Positions 44,123 to 53,785 are shown, counted from the first letter of the stretch. The stretch: 64,000 nucleotides of DNA from Rhodoferax ferrireducens T118 (GCF_000013605.1 NC_007908.1:4402001-4466000); one strand, 5' to 3'. Program-made: numbers and translations. Notes: generated by a model not told the origin, from the sequence alone.

Positions 44123-44717
44123 CATGCCCTCACAACCCTTGCATCGCCTGAAACTGCTCACCGCCATCGTCGGCATGGCGCTGTGCGCCAGCAGCTACGG
44201 CGCAGACTGGGCACTGCCCGATCTGATGCATTCGCTGGCCCAGAAGAAATCCGGCAAAGCCAGCTTTGTCGAAAAAAAATACATCGGTATTCTGGACAAG
44301 CCACTGGAATCTTCCGGTGAACTGTCTTTTGAAGCGCCGAATCGCCTGGAAAAACGCACCCTCAAACCCCACCCGGAAATCATGCTGCTGGACGGCGACA
44401 AGCTGACCGTCACCCTGCATGAAAAGCAACCACTCTACCTGCGTCTGCAGGACCACCCAGAGTTGGCCGCTGTGGTCGACAGCATTCGCGGTACCCTCAG
44501 TGGTGACCAGGCCGCGCTGGAAAAAAACTACACCATCGAATTCACCGGCGTGCAAAACAAATGGCAACTGACCCTGACACCGGTGCAAAAAGCCGTGACC
44601 AAGGTGGTGAGCCAAATCCGTATTGGGGGTGCCGATGCAGCCATCAAGACCATCACATTTGATCAGATCGACGGTGACCGCTCTGAAATGACCATCTCCA
44701 AAGTTGTTGCACCTTGA
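44109..44717 (+). CDS. LolA-like periplasmic carrier of the aryl polyene cluster
   Basis: 202 aa, with an alternative start 15 bp downstream (MPSQPLHRLKLL). It has a signal peptide ending near ASSYG-ADW. The mature chain follows the LolA fold: GKASFVEKKYIGILDKPLESS, then FEAPNRLEKRTLKPHPEIMLLDG in adjoining strands, and VQKAVTKVVSQIRIGG late. LolA carries lipoproteins across the periplasm; cluster-specific versions are thought to carry the pigment lipid to the outer membrane. The MMPL exporter encoded 6 kb downstream is the likely donor. Confidence 0.82.
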   Translation: MSNADMPSQPLHRLKLLTAIVGMALCASSYGADWALPDLMHSLAQKKSGKASFVEKKYIGILDKPLESSGELSFEAPNRLEKRTLKPHPEIMLLDGDKLTVTLHEKQPLYLRLQDHPELAAVVDSIRGTLSGDQAALEKNYTIEFTGVQNKWQLTLTPVQKAVTKVVSQIRIGGADAAIKTITFDQIDGDRSEMTISKVVAP

Positions 44718-45568
44718 ACCTGCCAAGGCCCGCACAAACACCCCTGGCCAAACCTCGCCCGTGGCACCCTGGACCGTTTCTGCTGGCCCAGCTGGCATTA
44801 CATGTCGCGGCACTGGTGTGGTTTCTGATTTCCCCTCATGAATGGCGCTGGGCGGCCGCCATTGTTCTCCTCAGTCAGTTGGTGCTGATGGCGGCCAGCC
44901 TGTGGCCACGCAGCACTTGCCTGGGTGCCAACCTGGTGCGCCTGCCCACTGCTGCGGTACAGCGGGCGGAAGTGGCCATCACCATTGATGACGGCCCCGA
45001 CCCCCAGGTGACCCCACAGGTTCTGGCCATCCTCGCGCAGCAGGGTGCCAAAGCGACGTTTTTCTGCATTGGCGAGCGTGCCGCCGCACATCCTGAACTG
45101 TGCCGCAGCATACTGGCGCAGGGGCACCCCATTGAAAACCACGGCGCACGCCATCCCACCCTGTGTGCACTCTCGGGGCCCGCTGGCTGGCGACGCGAAA
45201 TTGAGGATGGGCAACACATCCTGCAGCGCATCACGGGCCAGACACCCCACTTCTATCGTGCTGTCGCCGGCCTACGCAATCCCTTTCTGGACCCGGTTCT
45301 GCATGGATTGGGCCTGCAGTTGGCCACCTGGACCCGCCGTGGTTTTGATACCCGCGAGCGTGATCCTGAAAAAGTCTTGCGGCGACTGAGCCACCAACTC
45401 GCAGCGGGTGATATTTTGCTGTTGCACGATGGCAATGCAGCACGCACGCCTTCGGGCGAGGCGCTGATTGTGGCGGTGCTGCCCAGGTTGCTGGATGCCA
45501 TCCGGGCGCACGGGCTGACCCCTGTCACGCTGGCCCATGCATGCATCCCCATCGAAAGCGAAAGCTGA
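44714..45568 (+). CDS. NodB-type polysaccharide deacetylase family protein
   Basis: 284 aa from a TTG that overlaps the preceding stop (TTGA). The N-terminal 60 residues contain two hydrophobic helices (FLLAQLALHVAALVWFLIS; AAAIVLLSQLVLMAASLW). The NodB domain shows ITIDDGPDP with both metal-site Asp residues, the metal-binding pair in ENHGARHPTL, and a catalytic-base-like DILLLHDG near the end. It should deacetylate an N-acetylated sugar or a related amide or ester. A deacetylase inside an aryl polyene operon is unusual and suggests processing of a sugar or ester headgroup. Confidence 0.85.
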   Translation: MNLPRPAQTPLAKPRPWHPGPFLLAQLALHVAALVWFLISPHEWRWAAAIVLLSQLVLMAASLWPRSTCLGANLVRLPTAAVQRAEVAITIDDGPDPQVTPQVLAILAQQGAKATFFCIGERAAAHPELCRSILAQGHPIENHGARHPTLCALSGPAGWRREIEDGQHILQRITGQTPHFYRAVAGLRNPFLDPVLHGLGLQLATWTRRGFDTRERDPEKVLRRLSHQLAAGDILLLHDGNAARTPSGEALIVAVLPRLLDAIRAHGLTPVTLAHACIPIESES

Positions 45569-45722
45569 AGTCTCTGCACCATGAGCCCCAGCCACTGAAC
45601 GCACAAGACTTGATCAAGACAGAACAGCCATTAGGCAATGGCACCCCGTTTGCCAACACACAGCAAGAGGTGCACGCACCCTGGTCAAGTAAAATTTCAG
45701 CATTCCACCATGTGAATTCACC

Positions 45723-46916
45723 GTGCAGCCACTCTTAATAAATACATTCACAACCACCACCGCGTTGGGGCGTGGCCTTACCGACACATTGAGTGCACTG
45801 CGCGCGCAACGCAGCGGCTTGCAGGCACGTTCCTGGGAGACGGTGGACCTGCCCACTTGCCTGGGCGAGGTTGATGGCCTGGATGCCATCAACCTACGCG
45901 CCGACATGCAAGCATTCGACTGCCGCAACAACCGCCTGGCCCAGCTCGCTCTGGAACAGGACGGTTTCATGCAGAGTGTGCAAACCGCAGCAGAACACTA
46001 TGGCCGACAACGCATCGGCGTATTTCTGGGCAGCAGCACATCGGGCATCCTGAGTTCAGAGCAAGCTTATCGCCAGCGTGACCCGGTCAGCGGTGCCCTG
46101 CCTGCCAGTCACAGTTACCGGCATACCCACAACATGTTCTCCGTGGCGGATTTCGTGCGCCATTACGCCGATCTGCAAGGGCCTGCGTGTGTGGTCTCTA
46201 CCGCCTGCTCATCCAGCGCCAAAGTATTTGGCATCGCCCAGCGCATGATCGGCTGCGGCCTGATTGATGCTGCCGTGGTGGGGGGTGTCGACTCCCTGTG
46301 CCTGACCACTGTCTACGGCTTCAATTCACTGCAATTGATATCCAACCGCCCCTGCATGCCCTTTGATGCCCAGCGCGACGGCATTTCGATTGGTGAGGGC
46401 GCGGCCTTCATCTTGCTTGAACGTGCCGATCAGGCCCAGACAGATGACCTCCTGCTCAGTGGTGTCGGCGAGTCCAGCGATGCGCACCACATGTCATCGC
46501 CCCACCCCGAGGGACGGGGTGCGCGCCTGGCCATGCAAGCTGCCCTGGACATGGCAGGGCTGCAGCCGCAGACCATTGGCTATATCAACCTGCACGGCAC
46601 GGCCACTCCCAGCAACGACGCGGTCGAAGATCTAGGGGTGACCGCAGTGTTCGGCACAAACACCCCCTGCAGCTCTACCAAGGGTCACACCGGCCACACC
46701 TTGGGAGCCGCCGGCAGTGTGGAAGCCGTGATCTGCGCGTTGGCGCTACGCCATGATTTTTTACCCGGCGGTGTCGGCACCCGCACCCCCGATCCACGCC
46801 TGCATTGCAATTACCTTTTGACAAACCAGGAGCAGGCCATTACCCACGCACTGAGCAACTCCTTTGGTTTTGGCGGCAGCAATTGCAGTTTGCTGTTCTC
46901 CCGGAAAAGGGCATGA
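45723..46916 (+). CDS. Aryl polyene ketosynthase (ApeO-like)
   Basis: 397 aa, GTG start. All three catalytic residues are present: Cys162 in VVSTACSSSAK, His291 in NLHGTATPSND, and His325 in KGHTGHTLGAAG. It is followed with a 4-bp overlap by a cysteine-less KS-like protein, the ApeO/ApeC (KS/chain-length factor) arrangement of known aryl polyene synthases. The pair should elongate the aryl-primed chain with malonyl-ACP units. A 155-bp gap upstream, with a GCCATT/AATGGC hairpin at 45627-45642, could hold a promoter or partial terminator. Confidence 0.9.
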   Translation: MQPLLINTFTTTTALGRGLTDTLSALRAQRSGLQARSWETVDLPTCLGEVDGLDAINLRADMQAFDCRNNRLAQLALEQDGFMQSVQTAAEHYGRQRIGVFLGSSTSGILSSEQAYRQRDPVSGALPASHSYRHTHNMFSVADFVRHYADLQGPACVVSTACSSSAKVFGIAQRMIGCGLIDAAVVGGVDSLCLTTVYGFNSLQLISNRPCMPFDAQRDGISIGEGAAFILLERADQAQTDDLLLSGVGESSDAHHMSSPHPEGRGARLAMQAALDMAGLQPQTIGYINLHGTATPSNDAVEDLGVTAVFGTNTPCSSTKGHTGHTLGAAGSVEAVICALALRHDFLPGGVGTRTPDPRLHCNYLLTNQEQAITHALSNSFGFGGSNCSLLFSRKRA

Positions 46917-47707
46917 CGGCACTGCAGGTTTTTGTTGACGGTATCGGCTTGTATGCACCTGGGCTCGATGGATGGACGCATGCCCGTGCCGTGCTCGCTG
47001 CACCGCAAACCTACCGGGCAACACCCTTGCAACTGCCCAGCATCGACTCCCTGCCCGCTGCGGAACGCCGTCGGCTGGGTGTGGCGGTCAAGCTGGCGAT
47101 GGCCGTTGCTTATGACGCAGCCCAAGCATCGTCAGCTGATCTCCAGCATTTGGGCACGGTATTTGCATCAAGTGCTGGCGATTGCGACAACTGCCACCAG
47201 ATCCTGGAAAGCCTGGCTTCGCCTGACCGTGCGATTTCTCCCACCCGCTTTCACAATTCGGTGCACAACGCAGCCGCCGGGTACTGGAGCATTGCAACAG
47301 GCAGCCAACGACCCTCCACCAGTCTGAGTGCACAGGATGCAGGCTTTGGTGCCGCACTGTTGGAGGCCGCCAGCCAAATTCACAGCAACGCCCAGTCCTG
47401 CTTGCTGGTCGTGTTCGACACCCCCTATCCAGAGCCCCTGCATACCCTGCGCAGCGTCACCCACGCTTTTGGTGTCGCACTGCTGCTGACACCGGTGCGT
47501 AGCGCCTCTACCCTGTGTGGCCTGACGATTTCGCTGACTCAGACCCCTATCCATCCCATGCCCATCCCGGAACTCGAAGCCATGCGCGGCAACGTGCCGG
47601 CCGCCCGCGCACTGCCGTTGCTTTCGGCCTTGGCCACGACGCAGCCGCAGACGCTGGTGATCGAGTACCTGCAGGGGCTCAACCTGTCCATCACGCTGCA
47701 AGCATGA
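46913..47707 (+). CDS. Chain-length-factor-like KS protein, copy 1 (ApeC-like)
   Basis: 264 aa, much shorter than a full ketosynthase. SPTRFHNSVHNAAAGYW and RPSTSLSAQDAGFGAALLEA align to the region before and at the KS active site, but no cysteine occupies the nucleophile position and the HGTGT half is reduced. By analogy with ApeC it forms a heterodimer with the upstream KS and sets polyene length. It overlaps both neighbours by 4 bp. A clear paralogue lies at 54299. Confidence 0.85.
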   Translation: MTALQVFVDGIGLYAPGLDGWTHARAVLAAPQTYRATPLQLPSIDSLPAAERRRLGVAVKLAMAVAYDAAQASSADLQHLGTVFASSAGDCDNCHQILESLASPDRAISPTRFHNSVHNAAAGYWSIATGSQRPSTSLSAQDAGFGAALLEAASQIHSNAQSCLLVVFDTPYPEPLHTLRSVTHAFGVALLLTPVRSASTLCGLTISLTQTPIHPMPIPELEAMRGNVPAARALPLLSALATTQPQTLVIEYLQGLNLSITLQA

Positions 47708-48168
47708 CCATTGACCGAGCCTGGATTCAGCGCCACATTCCGCACCAGGGCACCATGTGCCTGCTGGAGGTGGTTAAGCAATGGGACGACACCTCCATCC
47801 AATGCCTGGCCCACAACCACGTGGCGCTGGACAACCCGCTGCGCAATACACATGGACTGCCCATCAGCGCCGGTATCGAATATGCGGCGCAAGCCATGGC
47901 GGTGCATGGTGCCCTGTTGGCCCCCGTGGACCAGCTGCCTGAAGTCGGTTACCTCACCAGTGTGCGCAATGTGCAATGGTGGACACCCCGACTGGACAAT
48001 GTGGGGGCCGAGATCACCATTCAGGCCACCCGGATATCGGGCAACGAGGTGAGTCTGCTGTATGAGTTCAGCGTCCTCTGCCATGAACGTCTGCTGCTGC
48101 GTGGCCGTGCTGGTGTGATGGTCAAGCCACCGGCATCTCCCCAGAATCTCCTTGCTCCCCTCGCATGA
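47704..48168 (+). CDS. Hotdog 3-hydroxyacyl-ACP dehydratase (ApeP-like)
   Basis: 154 aa. The opening RHIPHQGTMCLLEVVKQWD is the COG4706 hotdog pattern with its active-site-proximal PHxxxM, and GLPISAGIEYAAQAMAVHGAL is the long central helix. In characterised systems ApeP pairs with the second hotdog ApeI, which here is encoded 1.3 kb downstream. It should remove water to make each trans double bond. Both ends overlap neighbouring genes by 4 bp, so it is part of the translationally coupled core. Confidence 0.85.
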   Translation: MTIDRAWIQRHIPHQGTMCLLEVVKQWDDTSIQCLAHNHVALDNPLRNTHGLPISAGIEYAAQAMAVHGALLAPVDQLPEVGYLTSVRNVQWWTPRLDNVGAEITIQATRISGNEVSLLYEFSVLCHERLLLRGRAGVMVKPPASPQNLLAPLA

Positions 48169-49511
48169 ACACCTTGCCCCTTTTACCCGGCTCCTTGAGC
48201 ACCCAAACCATTGCCTACTGCAACCAGCGCCCGGTCAGCCAGGCCGAGTTCCTGCGCGACATCCTGGCTTTGGCTGCACGACTGCCGCAGACCGGACATG
48301 TCTTCAACCTGTGCAAGGACCGCTACTGGTTCTCCGTGGCCCTGTTTGCAGCCATCAGCCGCGGCATCGTGAGCCTGCTGCAAAACTCAACGGCCCCGGA
48401 AAACATGGCGGCACTGTTTGCCGATTTCCCCGACGCCATCTGCCTGGGTGAGCAAACCAAGCCCATGGTGGCGCACATGCCCTATGTGCAGGTTCCACAC
48501 ACCACACCGTTGGCAGCCGACGCGCCACTGGCTATGCCGCAGATTCCACGCAGCCAACAGATTGTGCGTATCTTCACCTCTGGCTCGACCGGCAAACCAC
48601 AGGCCCACAGCATGAGCTTCTGGCGCATGCACAAGTGCGCCCTGACCGAGGCCCAGCGCATGTGGGAAGCCGCTGGTGGCCCCTGCTCAGTGCTGGGCAC
48701 CGTGTCGCCCCAGCACATGTTCGGGCTGGAAGCAACCGTGCTGCTGCCGATCTTTGGGGGTGGCCAGTTCAGTGCCAGCCAACCGTTCTTTCCGTCCGAT
48801 GTGGCCAGCGCCCTGGCCGAACTGCCCGAACCACGCCTGCTGGTTTCCACCCCCTTTCACTTGCGCAAGCTGATGGACGCTCAGATCACCTTGCCCCGCG
48901 TCAGCGCCGTGCTGTCGGCCACGGCCCCGCTGTCACTGGAACTGGCCCAGGAAGTCGAAGCCCAGTTGAATGCACCCATGGTGGAAATCTACGGCTCCAC
49001 CGAAACCGGTGCGCTGGCGACCCGGCGGCCCACCCAAGGGGCGCAGTGGGAAACCTATGCCGGCATTTCGCTGCAACAGAACCAAGACCTGACCCACGCC
49101 CACGCCGAGCACTTTGATGCGCCGCAAACCCTCAACGATGTGGTGGAGTTGCTGAGCCCGAGCCGCTTCTACCTGCGAGGGCGCAACTCGGACATGATCA
49201 ACATCGTCGGCAAACGCAATTCGCTGGCTTTTCTCAACCAGCTCCTGCTCAGCCTGCCCGGCGTGGAGGACGGCGTTTTCTGCATGCACGACGGTGAATC
49301 AGCCGACGACGTGCCGCGCCTGATGGCCTTTGTGGTGGCCCCCTCGCTCACAGGCACCGCTATCCAGGCCAGCTTGCGCCAGCATGTGGACCCGGTGTTC
49401 CTGCCCCGCCCACTGGTCCTTCTAGCCACCTTGCCGCGTGATACCAGCGGGAAATTGGCCGCCTCAACCCTGGCCGGGCTGCGCGCCAAACACCTTGCCA
49501 CAAGGACCTGA
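48165..49511 (+). CDS. Acyl/aryl-acid adenylating enzyme (ApeH-like AMP-ligase)
   Basis: 448 aa. ANL-family motifs are present: RIFTSGSTGKPQAHSMSFW (phosphate loop, about 136-150), SPQHMFGLE, EIYGSTETGALATRR, YLRGRNSDMINIVGKR, and the C-terminal LPRDTSGKLAAS with the catalytic lysine. It is shorter than typical 500-residue ligases because the N-terminal subdomain is compact. In aryl polyene synthesis this enzyme activates the aryl starter (for example 4-hydroxybenzoate or 4-coumarate) for loading on an ACP. No gene making that acid is seen in the window. Confidence 0.88.
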   Translation: MNTLPLLPGSLSTQTIAYCNQRPVSQAEFLRDILALAARLPQTGHVFNLCKDRYWFSVALFAAISRGIVSLLQNSTAPENMAALFADFPDAICLGEQTKPMVAHMPYVQVPHTTPLAADAPLAMPQIPRSQQIVRIFTSGSTGKPQAHSMSFWRMHKCALTEAQRMWEAAGGPCSVLGTVSPQHMFGLEATVLLPIFGGGQFSASQPFFPSDVASALAELPEPRLLVSTPFHLRKLMDAQITLPRVSAVLSATAPLSLELAQEVEAQLNAPMVEIYGSTETGALATRRPTQGAQWETYAGISLQQNQDLTHAHAEHFDAPQTLNDVVELLSPSRFYLRGRNSDMINIVGKRNSLAFLNQLLLSLPGVEDGVFCMHDGESADDVPRLMAFVVAPSLTGTAIQASLRQHVDPVFLPRPLVLLATLPRDTSGKLAASTLAGLRAKHLATRT

Positions 49512-49512
49512 T

Positions 49513-49815
49513 ATGCCTGTTGTCGCACTGCCATTTGCTGCGGACCATCCGGTGTTTGCGGGCCATTTCCCCGGGCACCCGATCGTGCCCGGCGTGCTGT
49601 TGCTGGATTGGGCGCAGGCGGCTATTGAAGCCCAACTGGGTCACCACCTCCAGGCGCTGGCCGAAGCCAAATTCCACAGTCCAGCCACGCCTGCCGACCC
49701 TCTCGAACTTGGTTTTGAAGTCGGCAACTCTGCCGTGCGCTTCGAAATTCGTAGCGCGACACGCAAGATTGCCAGCGGCCGCTTTCCCTTGCCACCAAGC
49801 GCAACCCATGAGTGA
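49513..49815 (+). CDS. Hotdog dehydratase partner (ApeI-like)
   Basis: 100 aa. FAGHFPGHPIVPGVLLLDWAQ is the FabZ/FabA-type active-site signature, with the catalytic His in GHFPG. The rest is a short single hotdog. It most resembles ApeI, which acts with ApeP. It follows the adenylating enzyme directly, and its end overlaps the acyltransferase start (ATGAGTGA), so the stoichiometry is probably coupled. Confidence 0.87.
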   Translation: MPVVALPFAADHPVFAGHFPGHPIVPGVLLLDWAQAAIEAQLGHHLQALAEAKFHSPATPADPLELGFEVGNSAVRFEIRSATRKIASGRFPLPPSATHE

Positions 49816-50722
49816 GCCTACACCCCCCAAACAGGTTGACGACAAGCCTGCATGGATGCAGCACGAAGAGCGCGGCAGCTTTTTCCTGCTCCAGCTGATG
49901 AGCCGTATTTCCCTGCTGTTTGGGCGTCGCCTCTCGCGCATCGTGGTCTATGGCATTGCCCTGTACTTTCTGCTAGCCGCCCCCACGGCCCGCAAAGCCT
50001 CACGCAGTTACCTGGAACGTGCCCTGCAACGCAGGGTCACCTGGGGCGACCTCTACCGGCACATCCTGGCTTTTGCCAGCACCATTCATGACCGTTTCTA
50101 CCTGCTCAACAACCAGACTGAGCTGTTTGACATCCAGGTGTTTGGCGCAGAGCCAATCAGTAACGGCCAAGGCATGCTGCTGTTCGGCGCACACATGGGT
50201 AGTTTCGAGGTCTTGCTCACCCATGGCCGAAGCCATCAACACAACTCCTGCATTGCGATGTACCCGGAGAATGCCCGCCAGCTCAACCGCGCGCTGGCAG
50301 CCATCAATCCGCAAGCGATCACCGGCATCATTGCACTGGGCCAGATGGATTCCATGCTGACCATCCACCACAAGCTGGAAACGGGCGCAATGGTCGGTGT
50401 CCTGGCCGACCGTGCCGCTGGCCCGGACCACTACCTCAGCCTGCCGTTTCTGGGAGCCCCCGCACGCTTTCCAACCGGCCCGTTTCGCATGGCCGCCATG
50501 CTCGGCTACCCGGTCTACTTCATGACCGGGCTGTACTGCGGAGGCAATCGTTATGAGGTGCACTTTGAGCCACTGGCCGACTTTGCTGGCATCACCCGCG
50601 ACCAACGCGATCAAGCGGTTCGCGAGACACTCCAAAAATACGTCACCTCCCTGGAGCGGCACTGCAAGGCAGCGCCCTACAACTGGTTCAATTTTTTTGA
50701 ATTTTGGGAATCAAGCCCATGA
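49808..50722 (+). CDS. LpxL/HtrB-like lysophospholipid acyltransferase of the pigment cluster
   Basis: 304 aa, inner-membrane type. FLLQLMSRISLLFGRRLSRIVVYGIALYF in the N-terminal part gives the membrane-proximal helices. The catalytic HX4E is in LLFGAHMGSFEVLL, and GVLADRAAGPDHYLSLPFLG is the second conserved block of the LpxL/HtrB family. Members transfer acyl groups from ACP to lipid hydroxyls. In aryl polyene clusters they are thought to attach the polyene or a fatty acyl chain to a glycerol/sugar headgroup. The stop overlaps the MMPL gene by 4 bp. Confidence 0.88.
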   Translation: MSEPTPPKQVDDKPAWMQHEERGSFFLLQLMSRISLLFGRRLSRIVVYGIALYFLLAAPTARKASRSYLERALQRRVTWGDLYRHILAFASTIHDRFYLLNNQTELFDIQVFGAEPISNGQGMLLFGAHMGSFEVLLTHGRSHQHNSCIAMYPENARQLNRALAAINPQAITGIIALGQMDSMLTIHHKLETGAMVGVLADRAAGPDHYLSLPFLGAPARFPTGPFRMAAMLGYPVYFMTGLYCGGNRYEVHFEPLADFAGITRDQRDQAVRETLQKYVTSLERHCKAAPYNWFNFFEFWESSP

Positions 50723-53073
50723 CAACTAAACGCCGCGCACTGCCGCTGGTGATCTGGCTCGCAGGCCTGTTGGCCTGCCTGCTGGTGATGCTGCAAACCC
50801 ACTTTGTCGCGGATTTGTCAGCCTTCATGCCCCGTACACCCAATGCACGCCAGCAACTCCTGATTGACCAACTGCGCGATGGTGCGGTGGCCCGACTGAT
50901 CATGATGGGCATCGAAGGCGGCGATGCCGCCGAACGCGCCCGACTGTCACGCGCCCTGGCCAAAGATTTGCAGCAGAGTGGCCTGTTTGTCGCCGTGCAA
51001 AACGGCCAGGAAGAAACCATGGAGCGTGACCGAGCGTACTTCTTCGACAACCGCTACCTGCTCAGTCCGGCAGTCACGCCCGCGCACTTTGAGGCCGAAG
51101 GTTTACACACCGCCATCAGCAATTCCATCGACGCATTGTCCGGTGATGCCGGCATGAGCATCAAACGATTGTTTACACGCGACCCCACTGGCGAAACCCT
51201 GCACCTACTGGAGCAATTCTCAGGCCTCAATCAACCGCAGAACAGCAACGGCGCCTGGGCCTCACGCGACGGCAAACGCGCCTTGCTGCTGGCCTTTACC
51301 CGCGCAGCCGGATCTGATACCGAAGCCCAGTCCCAAACGGTCAACACCACCCGTGCGCTGTTTGCCGCATTGCCTGGGCGCAACCCGGATGCCCGTCTGG
51401 TGATGAGTGGTGCGGGTGTCTCCTCGGTGGCCTCGCGCGCCACCATTCAGAACGAGGTCGAGCGCCTGGCCACCGCCAGTTTTGTCCTGGTGGTCTGCCT
51501 GCTGCTGGCGGTCTACCGCTCACCCACCCTCCTGGTCTTGGGCTTGCTGCCGGTGCTGTCCGGGGTCGCTGCCGGCATCGCCGCCGTGAGTCTGGGCTTT
51601 GGTCAGGTACATGGTCTGACGCTGGGCTTTGGCACCACCCTGATTGGTGAAGCGGTGGACTACTCGATCTACTTCTTCATTCAACGCAGCAGCACCCAGG
51701 TCTCGCCCCATTTCTGGCGCACCATCTGGCTGGGTGTCCTGACCTCCATTGCAGGTTTTGCCGCCCTGCTGAGCTCCAGCTTCCCTGGCCTGGCCCAACT
51801 GGGTCTGTATTCCATCAGCGGGCTGGTGGCGGCCGTGCTGGTCACACGCTACGTGCTGCCCGTCCTGACACCGCGGAAATTGGCCTTGCGCGACCTCAGC
51901 CGGATGGCGGTCAAACTGGATCATGGCATCGAACGCGCCGCCGCGCTGCGCTGGCCGGTGGTCGCGTTGGCGCTGGCGGCCTGCGCTGCCGTGCTGCTGC
52001 ACAACGGCAGCATCTGGAATCGCCACCTCTCCGGCCTCAATCCCATTCCCCAATCCGAACGGCAAGTGGACGAGCAACTGCGTGGCGACCTGGGTGGAAC
52101 CGATACACGCTACATCATGGCGCTGACCGCACCGAACCAGGAGGCCGCGCTGCAACAAGCCGAGCGTGCGGGCACCGTGCTGCAAAGCCTGGTGACAGCG
52201 CAAGTGATGGCGGGCTTCAGCTCACCCGCCACCGTACTGCCCAGCGTAGCCTTGCAGCATGCCAGACAAGCCGCGTTGCCCGACGCGGCACAGGCACCCG
52301 CGCGCTTGCAACAAGCACTGCAAGACTTGCCGGTTCGGGCTGAACGACTGGCCCCGTTTCTGAGCGACCTGCAAACCGCACAAAAACACCCGCCCCTGCA
52401 GCGAAAGGACTTGGACGGCACATCCGTGGCGCTGATGGTGGACTCCATGCTGATCCCACGCACGTCTGATATCCTGGTGCTGATGCCCTTGCGCCCCATG
52501 ACCAACGGCCCCTTGGCGGACAACCTCCCGCTGGACCAGGTGCATGCGGCGCTGCGCGCCAAAGGCTTGAATGACGCGGTGGTGATCGACATGCTGGAAG
52601 AGTCCAGCAGCCTGTTTGACGGTTACCGCCATGAGGCTTTGTGGCTGTCGGGCCTGGGCTGTCTGTTCATCCTGGCGCTGCTGCTGGCCTCACTGCGTTC
52701 CTGGGTTCGCACCCTGCGGGTGGCGGCACCCCTGGCGTGTGCCGTGGTGTGTGTCACCGCCATCCTGCTGCTGCAGGGCATCCAGCTCACCATCCTGCAC
52801 CTGGTGGGCTTGTTGCTGGTGGTGGCTGTTGGCTCCAATTACGCCCTGTTCTTTGACCGCAGCGCACAGACTGGCAGTGCCGCCTACCGCCAGCAAACAC
52901 AAGTGGCCCTGCTGGTCGCCAACCTGACTTCAGTGGGCAGCTTTGGCTTGCTGGGCCTGTCCAAAGTGCCGGTGCTGGCTGCCATTGGCAGCACCGTGGC
53001 ACCCGGGGCTTTTCTGGCCCTGGTCTTTGCCGCCATCCTGACGCGAGAGCGCACTGATGCACACCCGCACTGA
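50719..53073 (+). CDS. MMPL/RND-family exporter of the aryl polyene cluster
   Basis: 784 aa from MTTKRRALPLVIW. It has twelve predicted membrane helices in two halves, each with a large periplasmic loop. The central blocks TLGFGTTLIGEAVDYSIYFF and LVGLLLVVAVGSNYALFFD are the paired MMPL signature helices bearing the proton-relay acidic residues. The family exports hydrophobic or glycolipid products. With the LolA-like carrier it forms the probable route of the pigment to the outer membrane. Its 3' end overlaps the hydrolase gene by 17 bp. Confidence 0.92.
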   Translation: MTTKRRALPLVIWLAGLLACLLVMLQTHFVADLSAFMPRTPNARQQLLIDQLRDGAVARLIMMGIEGGDAAERARLSRALAKDLQQSGLFVAVQNGQEETMERDRAYFFDNRYLLSPAVTPAHFEAEGLHTAISNSIDALSGDAGMSIKRLFTRDPTGETLHLLEQFSGLNQPQNSNGAWASRDGKRALLLAFTRAAGSDTEAQSQTVNTTRALFAALPGRNPDARLVMSGAGVSSVASRATIQNEVERLATASFVLVVCLLLAVYRSPTLLVLGLLPVLSGVAAGIAAVSLGFGQVHGLTLGFGTTLIGEAVDYSIYFFIQRSSTQVSPHFWRTIWLGVLTSIAGFAALLSSSFPGLAQLGLYSISGLVAAVLVTRYVLPVLTPRKLALRDLSRMAVKLDHGIERAAALRWPVVALALAACAAVLLHNGSIWNRHLSGLNPIPQSERQVDEQLRGDLGGTDTRYIMALTAPNQEAALQQAERAGTVLQSLVTAQVMAGFSSPATVLPSVALQHARQAALPDAAQAPARLQQALQDLPVRAERLAPFLSDLQTAQKHPPLQRKDLDGTSVALMVDSMLIPRTSDILVLMPLRPMTNGPLADNLPLDQVHAALRAKGLNDAVVIDMLEESSSLFDGYRHEALWLSGLGCLFILALLLASLRSWVRTLRVAAPLACAVVCVTAILLLQGIQLTILHLVGLLLVVAVGSNYALFFDRSAQTGSAAYRQQTQVALLVANLTSVGSFGLLGLSKVPVLAAIGSTVAPGAFLALVFAAILTRERTDAHPH

Positions 53074-53785
53074 TCTGCACACCGCCACCCAACGCAGCGA
53101 CACGCTTCTGGTGCTGCTGCCGCCTGCACTGTCAAGCATTGATGACTTTTACGACCAAGGTTTTGTGGAGGCTGTACGCCAGCGCCAGTTACCCGTGGAT
53201 CTGCGTCTGGTCGATGTCACGGCGCAATATGTGATCGACAAGAGTCTGGTCGACGCACTGCACGCAGAAGTGCTGCAACCCGCGCGTGCCGAAGGCTATC
53301 GTGCGGTCTGGCTGGCGGGTATTTCCATGGGTGCCTTCAGCGCGCTGCACTATGTGGCCCACCATGCCGAGCAGGCCTCAGGCATCTTTCTGATAGCCCC
53401 TTATCCCGGCACGGGCGATGTCCTGGCTGAAATCCGCACCGCAGGCGGCGCGCTTGCCTGGTGTCAGAACCCAAGCAGCGTTTTGGATGAACGCAAGTGG
53501 TGGCAATGGCTGGGCCGGGAATCCATAAAAGGCGAATGGAAAACCCCGGTGTATTTAGGCACCGGCAGCGCCGACCGATTCCTGAGCGGGCAGCAATTGC
53601 TCTCGAATTTACTGCCCGAGGATCACGTGCGCGTACTCCCTGGCAAACATCAATGGCCCACCTGGCAGGCGCTGTGGGCAGATTGGCTGGACCACGGGCC
53701 GCTGGCCTGCAAAGCCGCCTGTTCAGGCGCACCAACACCACCTCTGCCGAGTCTGAAGGTGGCTGGTGGTACCTACAATGGTTGA
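53057..53785 (+). CDS. Alpha/beta-hydrolase fold protein of the pigment cluster
   Basis: 242 aa, cytoplasmic. The nucleophile elbow is AGISMGAFSAL with Ser90. An acidic residue in TGSADRF and His in LPGKHQWPTW complete a plausible Ser-Asp-His triad. The lid region contains LDERKWWQWLGRE. Aryl polyene clusters usually encode a hotdog thioesterase (ApeK); none is seen here, so this hydrolase may release or proofread chains. The C-terminal 25 residues (Pro/Ala-rich) are not conserved-looking. Confidence 0.78.
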   Translation: MHTRTDLHTATQRSDTLLVLLPPALSSIDDFYDQGFVEAVRQRQLPVDLRLVDVTAQYVIDKSLVDALHAEVLQPARAEGYRAVWLAGISMGAFSALHYVAHHAEQASGIFLIAPYPGTGDVLAEIRTAGGALAWCQNPSSVLDERKWWQWLGRESIKGEWKTPVYLGTGSADRFLSGQQLLSNLLPEDHVRVLPGKHQWPTWQALWADWLDHGPLACKAACSGAPTPPLPSLKVAGGTYNG

